NCBI GenBank assembly: GCA_946902985.2
Contig: OX336393.1
Coordinates: forward strand, 366,216,779-366,280,778
Direction of reading: 5' to 3'
Length of the DNA stretch: 64,000 nucleotides
Origin: Meconema thalassinum
Lineage: Eukaryota > Arthropoda > Insecta > Orthoptera > Tettigoniidae
The notes beneath the pieces are model-generated. The model worked only from the letters and a program-made list of their open reading frames with translations, was not told where the DNA came from and did no database searches. The stretch's first letter is position 1. Every line of letters begins with the position of its first letter. The translations under genes were made by a program, and so were the position numbers. This document shows positions 54,070 through 64,000 of the stretch, in pieces.

Positions 54070-54185
54070 AAAGACAGGAAGCTTGTGGTTTTGCGTGACC
54101 GTCAATCTCGCGATCATGAGCCACGGGAGCTCCTTTAAACGTGGAAATCGAACCACAGAGCGTGATATTTCACTTCGGAAAAATA
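54070..54185 (-). repeat. SINE I, decayed copy
   Basis: 'aagcttgtggttttgcgtga' and 'tcgcgatcatgagccacggg' are the inverse of SINE I body. Confidence 0.6.
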
Positions 54186-54630
54186 TTTTAAAATCACTTT
54201 GTGTGTCGTGATAGAGGTAAATGGTAAGGTTGCAATCATGGTAGTAACTTATTTAAGGTGACGCGACTATAATACTCATTGGATGAATTACTTCTTGAAA
54301 GCTAGTCTAACAAGCGAATCCACAACCAGTGGAAACAGACTGCTCGTGACTCGGCGCGACGCAGATCTCTACACAAAGATAGGTTTGTGTCTTGCAGACT
54401 TTACTGCACGATGCTGCTGCGATAGCCGGACCCACACGGCATGTCACTGCAATAAACCAAAGAGAATTAGCTTCGTTTCCCTACACCATCCCCATATACT
54501 GGAATAGGGATTGAGCTCGCATTGCGTGAGCTATCTCCACTAGACCATGACCGCCAAATTGTTTACGTCAAGTGACATCCCGTTTAATCAAAAGCGAATT
54601 TATGTCCAGGGCCGTGGAGAGCAAGATCAG

Positions 54631-55157
54631 GGCGGCTTCGGTGGCGTAGTTGGTAGCAAGTTGAGCTTCTATGCCCAAGATCGCGGGTGCAAATCCGGCG
54701 GAAGTCGTCGGATTTTTTAAGATCGTTAAAAATCCCTCCGTATGCCTTCCTTCGGAGGGGAAGTAAAGCCGGCGGTCCCATGTCCTAGATTTATGGCATG
54801 TTAAAGAACCTTCCACTAATTACACCTGTGTGAAGCTAAGTTATATATAGGTTAAACATTTGACTAACCTTCTTAGGTTCCTACGGTCGTCGTCAAGAGC
54901 CGACTGCGGTGGCATCTGCTAACTAAGTTCTGAACTAGTTGGTCGTTGACGGTGGCGTTTGGCGGCAAAAGTAGGAACTACTTGAAAAAATTATATGTCT
55001 GCAGTCCTTACTTGAATTAAAACAGATAACCCACACTAATACAGCCACCACAATTAACACCGGTTATCAGACTGATTCTACACACACCCAAAGTACACGG
55101 GGCTACATGACCGCGTTGTCGCAGCCCCTAAACTGAGGAACCAATCAACCAACCAAC
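54631..55157 (+). repeat. SINE B, full-length copy
   Basis: Intact head to 3' CCAACC end. The frames at 54568-54816 on minus are shadows of this SINE. Confidence 0.92.
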
Positions 55158-55159
55158 TT

Positions 55160-56075
55160 CGCGATAACATGGTTGAAAACGAAAGGACGAGATTTTTACC
55201 ATCAGGGAATATTCACAATCATCCCGCGAAGTGACGAGTAGGCCTACCTAAACTGACATTGAGACTATGTTGAAAAATAACCTAATGTATGTACCATCAA
55301 TTGGCTATATTGGTTGGGTGAAATAAAATGTACACTTTTCATTGCAGGCTTTGTAACCTTAGTTTCTGATCAGCCCTCGTATATTCATGTGGACTGGTTC
55401 TACCAACACAACAAAAGAGTTCAATCGGAGATATCTTAAGAAATATCTGAGGAAGATCGTTTGACTTCTCTTACCTCAGTCACCCGGTATCTTACTGCCT
55501 TTGTAAGGGTTATCATTTTGAAGTGGAAGTGGAGAAACAGACTTGTCAAGTGGAGGCAGACAAGCTGAGCAGAGCCAAGGCAAGCTGAGGTAAATACCGT
55601 GACCAAAACACTCGTCATGTGCCACACACGATCTCTCAGGAGACCAGTAAACACTCCATCCCTGTGAAGAGGCGAGCTGTCACTTCCACTGGACTCTGGA
55701 GACCCTGCCCGCCTGACTGCGCAACAATTTTTGTCAATGATTACGCTAATTTTATTTGCCTTCTCTTTAGACGATACTAATTAATCGAACTTGCAGGAAT
55801 TTAGTAGCATGGTGGCCCGCGGGCCACAATTGGCATGTGGAACTATTATGATAGCCCTCATAAGCATGAAAACTGATCAGTAATAAATCGATAGTGTAGA
55901 TCAGGTTCGTTAAACAGCTCAATTCGAACGCAAAATTACCTTGTTAACACGCAGCTCTTCGCTGAACCAACTCGTACCAGCATCTTCGGGCAATTTCGAA
56001 CGTACTGTGCTTCGTCACTACTTCCGGAAAGGGTATATCTACTATACTATCCTCAGCAAAAACATTTCTCATGGT
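55160..56075. other. unassigned sequence
   Basis: An AG after a pyrimidine tract at 55339 is followed by in-frame stops for the phase needed by the Ig exon, so it is not taken as an exon. Confidence 0.4.
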
Positions 56076-56079
56076 ACCG

Positions 56080-56080
56080 C

Positions 56081-56154
<74 letters not shown>
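56080..56154 (+). repeat. (TTA)n microsatellite
   Basis: 75 bp of TTA units immediately before hAT-like copy 2; TTA units resume after it at 57337, so the element inserted into the tract. Confidence 0.95.
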
Positions 56155-56567
56155 GGGCTCGGATTTTTAGGTAAATACATATTTTTTATGTAAATACATA
56201 TTTTAAGCATTATTTCTATAAATACATAAATTCCTGCTTTCCACTTATTAGCTCATAAAAAGACATAATATTTACATTTTTTTAAATCAGTATGCTAGAT
56301 CTTTCAGTCTATTGCAATTTTGTTCTATGTTACTTCAGCGGGGAAGATGCTGTGAGCTATCTAATCTTCATGCAGAGCGTATGTCAGCTTGCAGCAGTGT
56401 TATTCTTAACATGTCGCCCCGTGCCACTCACTGTGGAAACCGAGGATTTCCTTGTCCATAGCCATATTGCACCACGTGCTAGACCTCCCCCTCCCCCAGC
56501 TACATGGAACCAGTGTCACTCACATTCAGTTCATTTCTAGCACTGTGAAGTGTAAGGCAGTTCTACG

Positions 56568-56765
56568 ATGCCTAAAGTAAAAACAACTACAAGTTATCGT
56601 CTGTTGCAGAATTTAAAGATAATTTTACTTCTGATGGGGGCGTTCTGTTCTGCCAACCAAGTGGAAAAGCAATCAAGGCTGAACAGCGATCTGAAGTTAC
56701 ACAACACCTCAAGGGCAAGAAACATATTGCCTCAGTTTCGCGCCTTCAGAATAAGTGTTTCGCGA
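56568..56765 (+). pseudogene. BED zinc-finger hAT transposase N-terminus, frameshifted
   Basis: The start is 'MPKVKTTTSYRLLQ'. One shift at the following codons restores 'FKDNFTSDGGVLFCQPSGKA' and a QHLKGKKH stretch (H-x5-H). The second finger cysteine is Ser. This is a better-preserved version of the remnant at 1029 and supports hAT assignment. Confidence 0.7.
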
Positions 56766-56845
56766 TAATCGTCGCTCATAAGTGATGGACAACCTGAAGA
56801 TGTATCTCGTTGTGTATTGTAATGCTTCAGCAGTCAGTGAGACAT

Positions 56846-57154
56846 GAAAATGAAAATCCACAGCCTGCTTCCAGTCTCCGACCGGGTCAGGAATGGAATG
56901 AATGAAGCCCTCATCTAGCGGCGAGGATATGAACTGTGCACTCCGGGGCAATGATTAAATGAATGACAGATGAAATGAAATGATAGTGGCGAGTGTTGCT
57001 GGAATGAAATTTTGACAGGGAAAACCGGAGTACCCGGAGAAAAACCTGCCTGCCTCCGTTTTGTCCAGCACAGATCTCACATGGAGTGACCGGGATTTGA
57101 ACCACGGACCCAGCGGTGAGAGGCCGGCGTTCTGCCGCCTAAGCCACGGAGGCT
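56846..57154 (-). repeat. SINE E with TSD and internal deletion
   Basis: The TSD 'tcagtgagacat' is at 56834-56845 and 57155-57166. About 26 bp are missing after 'gatatgaactgtgc' compared with other copies. Confidence 0.92.
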
Positions 57155-57336
57155 TCAGTGAGACATACATTAGAATAAATTGTATTCGTGAGTACTGCAT
57201 ATTGTTTATATTCACATTAATAAACTAAATTATACTTAAATATTTTTACTTTTTTGTCGCATATTTTAGGTATTTTCAATACATAAAAAATAAATATTTT
57301 CCAGATATTTAGCACCTAAAAATCCGAGCCCTAATT

Positions 57337-57343
57337 ATTATCA

Positions 57344-57396
<53 letters not shown>
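57337..57396 (+). repeat. (TTA)n microsatellite
   Basis: Continuation of the tract interrupted by the hAT-like element. Confidence 0.93.
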
Positions 57397-57397
<1 letters not shown>

Positions 57398-57399
57398 TG

Positions 57400-57827
57400 T
57401 TGAATTTGGCCTTCTGTGGACCGTGGTAAACAATCGGCAGACTTGTCAATCTCTTTTTCTCCTCCCAGAATTTCTTCAGACGGTCGCTTAAGTCTCCTCC
57501 TTCCATCTTCAGACCAGATTATCTTTGTTTCTGAGATATGTTTTTCCTTAAACCCTTTGAATTTATCAACCTCCCCTCGAAACCCTGTTCTGTTTAGTAT
57601 ATCTTCTGGTTTAATTCCAACTTCTTGAAGATCCTTTCTTCAACCCTTTTTGTGGCGGACTTTAACTTGACAATGTAGGCAAAATGAATATCCTTTTGGT
57701 CAACCAACTGTTGGTCATACTTGTGAGATGTCCATAAAATTGCAACCTTCTCTTACGTATTGTGCCCGTAAGTTTCACCGCTTGACTGTGCAAGTCACTA
57801 TTTCTCCTTTTCCTCTATTTCTTGCAT

Positions 57828-57830
<3 letters not shown>
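57400..57830 (-). pseudogene. LINE X fragment
   Basis: Minus-strand blocks 'KRRLQFYGHLTSMTNSWLTK', 'DLQEVGIKPEDILNRTGFRG', 'VDKFKGFKEKHISETKIIWS'. The element-strand 3' tail is TAA/ATA units at 57337-57396. Confidence 0.8.
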
Positions 57831-57872
<42 letters not shown>

Positions 57873-58188
57873 TGAAATTGATTCAAGGGGCTTGGATCAT
57901 CAGCCCCGTGAAGTTGGGTGTGTGTTGATCTTGTCTGATAACCTATAGCCAATTTATTTATGACTGTAGTAGTGTGTGTAGTTATATTAGGGACAAGGAT
58001 GCGGTGGTGCTCCGGGACTTGAAGTAAGATACTATCCTGGCATTTGCCTGAAGGGAGTGTGGAAAACCCAGGGAAAAGCACACTCAGGATAGCCGTTGTC
58101 AGTGCCAGGATTAGAACCTCCAAACTCCGGACTTACTGCAGCTGCGCCCGCAGTGCACGATTTAACGAGCACGGCTACGCCGTGGGGG

Positions 58189-58190
<2 letters not shown>
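57831..58190 (-). repeat. SINE J, full copy
   Basis: 3' tail of AAT units at 57831-57870, 3' module 'cagccccgtgaagttgggtg', core, and a minus-strand tRNA-like head ending 'cacggctacgccgtgg'. Confidence 0.85.

Positions 58191-58235
<45 letters not shown>
58191..58235 (+). repeat. (TTA)n microsatellite
   Basis: 45 bp of TTA units at the head end of SINE J. Confidence 0.93.
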
Positions 58236-58499
58236 GTCTATTAATAATATCTGTAAAACCTGCCTAAAGCGGAACGCAATAGTTCCGGATTTCTTCTTCC
58301 GCTTTCACAGGCTTCTTTTTTTTTTCTTCCAAGTGTTCAGTTTAAATAAGGCAAAATACACTACAAATACATTCTGTATTATCGCATAGGATTACAATGA
58401 AATGATAATTTAAAATATAGGTCTGTAAATAAAAAAGAAAATACAGTAGGCTCACATGTATTGCTGTATTTTCAAGTTACGTACAAAAATTGTAGTTTC

Positions 58500-58812
58500 T
58501 CTGCTCGTTTCTTTGTTTCGACATGTCTTTCAAAGTACATTGTCGCGATTTTTTCTTACAAGAGAACGTTGTATGCTCTCCTTTGTATCCTGCATTAACT
58601 CAGAGAGTTCTGGAACTTTGTTGGAAGCTGCAATTTCTTGAAGGTCACTCACAATCGAGTGCTTCTCCAGAAGTGTGTATTTTTAGCTCCCTTTCGTTGT
58701 CTTCATCGTCGTCGTCGTCGTCGTCTATTTCTTCCATGACTTCCCACCTGCTGTTTTCGGCAGCAATATCAGCTGCACTTTGAAAGTCTTCAGTCGTTAA
58801 TGTTTCCTAGAA
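58500..58812 (-). pseudogene. Tigger/pogo-type transposase C-terminal remnant
   Basis: The minus strand reads 'LTTEDFQSAADIAAENSRWE', then an acidic run of five Asp codons (a GAC microsatellite) and SGEALDCE. A shift follows, then 'DLQEIAASNKVPELSELMQD'. An acidic tail followed by a helical segment is typical of Tigger/jerky-type DDE proteins. The DDE core is missing. Confidence 0.6.
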
Positions 58813-59225
58813 CTTCGGTGCAAGTACAGTCGCGCTCAAAATTTAGTATGTACATAGCTTTGTATTATGGATAAGATAATCCGTCTTAGTCAGGTTTTTT
58901 ACGCCAACAATTCCGGAATTTCTTCCCGTTTATGCTTTGGGCAGTTTTCCGGTTTACAGTGTAATTTTATAAGGTGCGTTCAAAATGTAACGAGCCGGAG
59001 GCTGTAATGCGCAAACCGGTGACGACATCGGCTAATCGTGGCGTGTGTAACGAGGTGTCGTTCCGACCAGAGCGTGGAAGGTCACAGCCCGTCGCTAGAG
59101 GGCACGCTTGCACGTCTCGTAACGATACAAAGCGAGCAGCAGCATGCATCAATCGTCCAGCCAAGACCAAGACAGTAGGCCATTCGACATGCTTCCTGGT
59201 GTGGTTGAAGATTGTGGGGCAACCG

Positions 59226-59630
59226 TTAGGCACACGCTTTGTGTAAGTGCAGTCGTTCCTTCATGATGGTGTGCACACTTCCGACGCTCAATCCGACCAC
59301 GGTGGGTATGGCGTTCACTGTCACTCGGCGGTCCTGGGTAATGAGTGCATCAACCAGCTGTACGTTGTCATTGCTAATGCAGGGGGGTGCCCTAGACCGG
59401 GCATCATCGGCTAACGACACCCGTCCTTCCCTGAAGCGCTTGTGCCACACCTTGCAGGGGGGTGCCCTAGACCGGGCATCATCGGCTAACGACACCCGTC
59501 CTTCCCTGAAGCGCTTGTGCCACACCTTGACCCTTGCAAGGGACGTGCAGTGTTCGCCGTACACTTGTGACATTCGGCGATGAATGTCCGTTCCCCCTAC
59601 TCCTTTCGCTGTCAGAAACCGAACAACACC
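59226..59630 (-). pseudogene. mariner transposase N-terminal domain with in-frame duplication
   Basis: The minus strand reads 'VYGEHCTSLARVKVWHKRFR' then EGRVSLADDARSRAPP, then repeats KVWHKRFREGRV..., and continues 'LVDALITQDRRVTVNAI' and 'LSVGSVHTIMKERLHLHKAC'. This is the paired helix-turn-helix DNA-binding half; the catalytic half is deleted. The 25-residue repeat lies in the linker between the two helix-turn-helix motifs. Confidence 0.88.
59378..59527 (+). repeat. perfect 75-bp tandem duplication in mariner
   Basis: Unit starts at 59378 and 59453 ('tgcaggggggtgccctagac'). 75 bp = 25 codons, so the frame is kept. The two units look identical by eye. Confidence 0.95.
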
Positions 59631-59967
59631 TCTTTGCTCTTCGTTTCACGCCTCCATGTCATTGTTTGCTATGCGACTGACAGCGTTGGACGATTGATGC
59701 ATGCTGCTGCTCGCTTTATATCGTCACGTGCCGTGCACGCGTGCCCTCTAGCGACGGGCTGTGACCTTCCAAGCTCTGATCGGAACCACACCTCGTTACA
59801 CACGCCACGATTAGCCGATGTCGTCACCGGTTTGCGCATTACAGCCTCCGGCTCTTTACTTTTTGAACGCACCTTATAAATGGTAAATACCTCCGTTCCG
59901 AATTTTGTTATCCGTTTGCCCAAGTTTCCGGTATATAAAGGTTCCGGTTTAGGCAGGTTTTACTGTA

Positions 59968-60845
59968 TTATTAAATATCAGTTATAGTAAGGGAGAAAAG
60001 GACTCGGTACTGTGTAAATTACATTACATTGACACTAGACTAACGGAAGATAGCTGAATAAACTTAGTTACATCATTGAAAAGGAACCGTGCTTTGCGAA
60101 ATTACGGATAAAGCCATTTCCGCTCGCTGTGGCTCACGAGTATGATTGGAAATTTCAGCGTCTAAGATGTTTCATAATTGAATTTTAATTCGTCGTCGGT
60201 GGAGCTAGTTGAGAAAAGAGCAATAAGACAAATTATTAGAAAACTAAACTCGGTTCATTTTCAGTCTGTTGCATCTCAACCAATAAGTGTTTGCTGCTAA
60301 AACTAAAGCTCTTTGATGATGATGTTGTATCAGTAAATTACAAAGTCTTGGCATCTCATCGTTAATAGACGGCGCACCAATGTTTAAACTGCGGAAAGAG
60401 TAATTAGATAAACTCGATACGCAGCACAAAAGCACGCACAAGCAAAGTCTCTGAAGAGCTGACGAAGGAATTTGTTTCATTTCTGAAATGCAGACTTGTG
60501 AAAATGAATGAAATATGCTCTATCGAGTTGTGAATAACTGAAGAATAAACGTTTAAGTTTACTGACAAGTTATGTTAACTCGCTCACTCTCACCTGCTCC
60601 AGTGGCAGGGTAAGTTTAAATAAATATAAATCAAGCCTCGGTTCATCATTATTGCTACCGATCCTCTTGAGTATAGCCGATTTCTGTTTTTAAGGGGTCC
60701 TTGTAGCCTAGAGAGGTAAAATGTGTGATTTTGTTTACTGTTGAACCTGATTACGCACACATTTCTGAATAAACCTACGTTTGCTTCATAAAATTCAGTT
60801 TTTTTCTTCCAGTGAGCTCGTGAAAGGTCACATCTAACTGTGGGG
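59968..60845. other. unassigned sequence
   Basis: No recognisable feature. Confidence 0.35.
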
Positions 60846-60847
60846 GT

Positions 60848-61985
60848 TATTATTTATTTATTTATTTTACGTGTCCAGGAAAAAATACAAATTAAAGGGA
60901 ACTATGCAAACAAACTTACAGACTATAATAAGAAAAATGAAAATGTAAATCCACAGCCTGCTTCCAATCGACCGAACGGGTCAGGGAATGGAATGAATGA
61001 AGCCCCAATCTAGCGGCGAGGATATGAACTGTGCCGGCTGCCAAAGCCTGTCGCACTCCCCCGGGGCAATGATTAAATGAATGACAGATGTAATGAAATG
61101 ACAGTGGAGAGTGTTGCTGGAATGAAATTTGTGACGGGGAAAACTGGGGTACCCGGAGAAAAACCTGACTGCCTAAGCTTTATCCAGCACAAATCTCACA
61201 TGGAGTGACCGCGATTTGAACCACGGACCCAGCGGTGAGAGGCCGGCGTGCTGCTGCCTAAGCCACGGAGGCTCCACTACAATAAGAAAGGAAATCAAAT
61301 CAAATGGAATGCAAATACCAGAATTTGGCATTATTGATGGCCCTGTCATTTGCTCTCCAAAGATCGTCGGTGACGTAAGTCTCAGGTAGGTTTCTGCATA
61401 CCACAAGATGTTGTGGAACCAGCAGTTCCCCACATTCACAAAGTCCATCTTCAGTGTAGCCCCATGTCTTGAGACTAGCTCTCCATCGAGATACTCCGGT
61501 TCTCAGTCTGTTGATTGCCTTCCAGATGACATACGGCTGAAAACACCCTGCAGCTGGTTCTTCCTTGTCATTGTTCCAATGGGCTTCGGATAGTGAATCT
61601 CGCCATAACTGTAATTGGCGAGTTCCGGGTGATGATGGGATCGCTAAAGTTGACTGTAGGAAGCTCTTTCTTGACCTAAGCCTTGTGGGGTGATGTATAT
61701 GGCCAAATAATGGGTGTCTAGGATGTTTCCTGCTTGTTATTCTCTACTTCTGCAGCTCTTCTTCTGCGAATATTGGTGGTGCTATACCCATGATTTGGTA
61801 CATTTTGTTAACAGGAGTTGGTCGCAGACAACCTGTCACGATACGTCCAGTCTCATTCAAGCGTACATTAACTTGTCTTGTATGTGCAGAATTTCGCCAC
61901 ACTGGTGCTGCATACTCTGCTGCGGAAAGCTTAGTGCCAGGGCAGATGTACTGTGGGGGTAACAGAGAATTACTGTATCATTGGT
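60848..61985 (-). pseudogene. LINE Y (Jockey/CR1-type) fragment split by SINE E
   Basis: Minus-strand reading gives 'LSAAEYAAPVWRNSAHTRQV', 'RLNETGRIVTGCLRPTPVNK' and a CCHC-like 'DGLCECGELLVPQHLVVC', then 'TYVTDDLWRANDRAINNAKF' and a stop. The element-strand tail is a TAAA-rich end near 60850-60870. It is 5'-truncated, has stops, and is interrupted by SINE E. No long open frame marks it, so it is easy to miss. Confidence 0.8.
60936..61275 (-). repeat. SINE E with TSD
   Basis: The TSD actataataagaaa (60922-60935) and actacaataagaaa (61276-61289) differ at one base. Inserted in LINE Y. Confidence 0.9.
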
Positions 61986-62198
61986 GTCACTATTAAATTG
62001 AAGTTACCATATAAGTAATTTCCTCAGTTTTAGGTGCATGTTTCTTGAAAAGTAAGAGAGCTAAAAGAATGAAACATACACAACTGTCTCTTCTTACACA
62101 AATTATGAAAATAAAGCACAGTTATGACAATTTGATGCGTAGAAGTGAAAATACTTGGATGATAAGCACTTTATAGTAAAGAAATGAATCACATATTT

Positions 62199-63067
62199 AT
62201 AAGGTGCGTTCAAAAAGTACCGATCCGGAGGCATAATTACAGAAACCAGTACCTGTACGTTAGAAGTATTGGCCCTGGCTGTTGAGGCACTTGTCCCACT
62301 GTGACACGAGGCGGTGAATGGCTGTCTCATAAAATTCCCTGGGCTGCGATGTGAACCAGTTCCGCACGAACAGCTAGGCGTCGGCGTCCGAGGTGAATCG
62401 TTGGGCCCGCAGAGCCCTTTTCAGGGGACCAAACATGGCGTAATCGCAGGGAGAGAGGTCTGGACTATATGGAGGGTTGCCGAGAACCTCCCATTTGAAT
62501 TTCTGCAGGAGTGCCGCGACTGTGTTGGCCGTATGAGGTCGTGCATTGTCGTGGAGCGACCACGACGGCTATGGCGTTCACTGTCACTCGGCGGTCCTGG
62601 GTAATGAGTGCATCAACCAGCTGGACGATGTCATCGGTAATGCAGGGGGGTGCCCCAGACCGGGCATCATCGGCTAACGTCACCAGTCCTTCCCTGAAGC
62701 GCTTGTGCCACGCCTTGACCCTTGCAAGGGGCATGCAGTGTTCGCCGTACACTTGTGGCATTCGGCGATGAATGTCCGTTCCCCCTACTCCTTCCGCTGT
62801 CAGAAACCGAACAACACTTCTTTGCTCTTCGGTTGACGCCTCCATGTCACTGTTTGAAATGCGAATGGCTGCGTAGGACGATTGATGCATGCTGTTGCTC
62901 GCTTCCTATCGTCACGTAACGTTCACGCGTGCCCTCTAGCGACGGGCTGTGACCTTCCGCGCTCTTGTCGCAACCACACCTCGTTACACACGCCACGATT
63001 AACCGATGTAGTCTCCGGTTTACGCATTCCAGCCTCCGGCTCATTACTTTTTGACCGCACCTTATAA
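62199..63067 (-). mobile_element. long-TIR mariner, second copy, internally deleted
   Basis: Ends 'ataaggtgcgttcaaaaagt' and inverse 'aaggtgcggtcaaaaagtaa'. The right half matches the mariner at 58970-59877 almost base for base. TA at both ends. Confidence 0.92.
62290..62850 (-). pseudogene. mariner transposase, N- and C-terminal parts fused by deletion
   Basis: The minus strand starts with 'MEASTEEQRSVVRFLTAEGV', then 'MPQVYGEHCMPLARVKAWHK', 'LVDALITQDRRVTVNAIAVV'. It then jumps by deletion plus frameshift to 'SLHDNARPHTANTVAALLQK', 'GNPPYSPDLSPCDYAMFG' and 'FYETAIHRLVSQWDKCLNS'. The second and third Asp are 34 residues apart. The first catalytic Asp and the linker are lost. No 75-bp duplication here. 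Confidence 0.88.
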
Positions 63068-63095
63068 TTTATATCTCAGACCTCATGAGTGCTAA

Positions 63096-63446
63096 TTGCC
63101 ATGGTCGGTAAGTGGTTATCGTGTTGGATTACTAACCCCAAGCTTGCAGATTCGCTTCTGGCCGTGGTAAGTGATTTTTGAAAGGCGGCAAAAATCACGA
63201 TACTCATGTCATACGATATTGGCATGTTAAAGAACCCATTTGAATTCAGTAGGCCGTGTTCATAATGGCGATATTAATCTCGAGATATTCCGCCAACACC
63301 AAGTTCCTCATTTCTCTACTAGAAAGCGCTATAGTGTCTAGGAGCTTAGGTATCTAACCTCCTTGACTTTCAAAGTGCTTCAAGGAACAACGAAATTCGA
63401 CATGTCAAATAACAAAGCTTGCACCCGGTATCCGAGGCCATACGAA

Positions 63447-63450
<4 letters not shown>
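63096..63450 (+). repeat. SINE D, full copy
   Basis: Head 'taagtggttatcgtgttgga' through 'gaattcagtaggccgtgttc' to 'gaggccatacgaaatta' and a TTA tail (63448-63498). Confidence 0.88.

Positions 63451-63498
<48 letters not shown>
63448..63498 (+). repeat. (TTA)n tail of SINE D
   Basis: About 50 bp of TTA units. Confidence 0.93.
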
Positions 63499-63744
63499 GT
63501 GTGCTAATGTATTAAATGTATTAAATCTGCATGGTATTGTTTAACATATAATACCTTACATCCATGATTTTTTTAAATATATTCCCAGGGCACTTTTGTC
63601 TACAAAGTGTACCTAAGTATGTTACATGTTAGCATTGGATAAATCGGACATTCGGAACATACGAGGTCCCCTTAATATTGAAAAAAATTCTTAGCAGATA
63701 AAGTAGAAATCCACATCTTAGCAAAACCGTAAAATTAAAAAAAT

Positions 63745-64000
63745 TACAGTCATTCTGAAAGACTAGACGTTATATCATTTCAAATGACGCAAGCTACAAA
63801 TGCTACACATGTTAGAAAGACTCTTTAAACAGACTCCATTACCCATTAACATATGCTTCCCGCGCGGGCACCTCTTTAAGGGTCACCCTGTATTTGAGTC
63901 GGACATCTTTTACAACTCATTAAGGGTCACCCATTATTTGAATCTGATGTCTTGCAAATCTCTTTAAGGGTCACCCTGTATTTGAATTGAATCTATCATA
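63745..64000 (-). repeat. minisatellite-bearing repeat, inverted copy cut by window end
   Basis: 'gaaagactagacgttatatc' and 'gcttcccgcgcgggcacctc' are the inverse of 8690-8815, and 'agggtcaccctgtatttga' units (about 45-bp spacing) are the inverse of the 44-bp minisatellite. It continues beyond the window. Confidence 0.88.

Larger units (their letters stand above)
56155..57331 (+). mobile_element. hAT-like non-autonomous element, copy 2, with SINE E inside
   Basis: Same ends as copy 1 ('gggctcggatttttaggt' ... 'acctaaaaatccgagccc'). Without SINE E and its TSD it is about 855 bp, close to copy 1. It lies in a TTA tract. Confidence 0.8.
58970..59877 (-). mobile_element. long-TIR mariner, internally deleted
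   Basis: Begins 'taaggtgcgttcaaaatgta' and ends with the inverse 'ttttgaacgcaccttat'. The TIRs are about 190 bp (58970-59160 against 59690-59877) and very similar. TA flanks both ends. It sits inside the Tigger-like element. Same family as 62199-63067. Confidence 0.92.
58251..59965 (-). mobile_element. Tigger/pogo-like element containing a mariner
   Basis: TIRs: 'ctgtaaaacctgcctaaagc' at left and the inverse 'cagtaaaacctgcctaaacc' of the right end. It encloses a decayed minus-strand coding remnant and a complete mariner insertion (58970-59877). The N-terminal coding half is deleted. Confidence 0.8.

Noticed and set aside
55336..55440. Possible second Ig-gene exon after a pyrimidine tract and AG
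   Set aside because: In the phase required by the 52448-52571 exon it hits a stop within a few codons.
58456..58783. Plus-strand Ser-rich 86-codon frame
   Set aside because: Antisense of the GAC repeat in the Tigger-type transposase remnant.

Overview
The window is non-coding, repeat-saturated animal DNA. It is almost certainly from an arthropod, most likely an insect with a large genome. The evidence is several mariner copies with the D34D catalytic spacing, Tigger-like, hAT-like and Tc1-like remnants, RTE-type and Jockey/CR1-type LINE fragments, and at least ten tRNA-headed SINE families, many inserted into one another with intact target-site duplications (TSDs). A polyneopteran (cockroach, cricket or stick-insect type) is a plausible guess from the SINE style, but the sequence does not prove it. 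Nothing looks bacterial: there are no operons, no ribosome binding sites and no dense coding.

Only one stretch looks like a host protein-coding exon: 52448-52571 (+). It has a polypyrimidine tract and AG before it, GTAAGT after it, and an open 124-nt frame encoding half of an immunoglobulin-like domain. Much of the window may therefore be intron of a cell-surface Ig-superfamily gene. A tRNA-Leu(UAA)-like gene lies at 3095-3180. Everything else recognisable is mobile DNA.

Layout. 0-9 kb: a chimeric SINE, a hAT-like element with a broken BED-finger reading frame, RTE and other LINE 3' pieces, tRNA-Leu, a mariner inside a SINE, and a 44-bp minisatellite-bearing repeat. 9-12 kb: nested SINEs. 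12.2-16.6 kb: a 4.2-kb DNA element with terminal inverted repeats (TIRs) of about 450 bp. It carries broken minus-strand frames ending in a nine-cysteine CXC-like domain, sits inside a SINE, and belongs to no named superfamily I can assign. 17-24 kb: RTE-type LINE debris, an unrecognised 175-aa frame and a T-rich tract. 24-34 kb: SINEs, a Tc1 remnant, a CRE/CCAAT/TATA cluster and LINE tails. 35.4-37.8 kb: a LINE split by an element containing a 1.17-kb near-perfect palindrome. 37.8-46 kb: a long-TIR MITE carrying a SINE, a 4 x 140-bp array with an inverted copy, a long TTG tract, and a TCGATTAAT-rich element. 46-50 kb: nested SINEs, the longest intact LINE frame in the window, and a mariner remnant. 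50-64 kb: more SINE and LINE copies, the Ig exon, a second hAT-like copy, a mariner inside a Tigger-like element, another deleted mariner of the same family, and an inverted copy of the 44-bp repeat cut off by the window end.

Several SINE families share a central and a 3' module while having different tRNA heads, so the SINEs here look modular. Family letters (SINE A-M, LINE X/Y) are local labels used only in this annotation. Boundaries were found by eye and may be off by several bases; similarity between copies was judged by reading, not computed.
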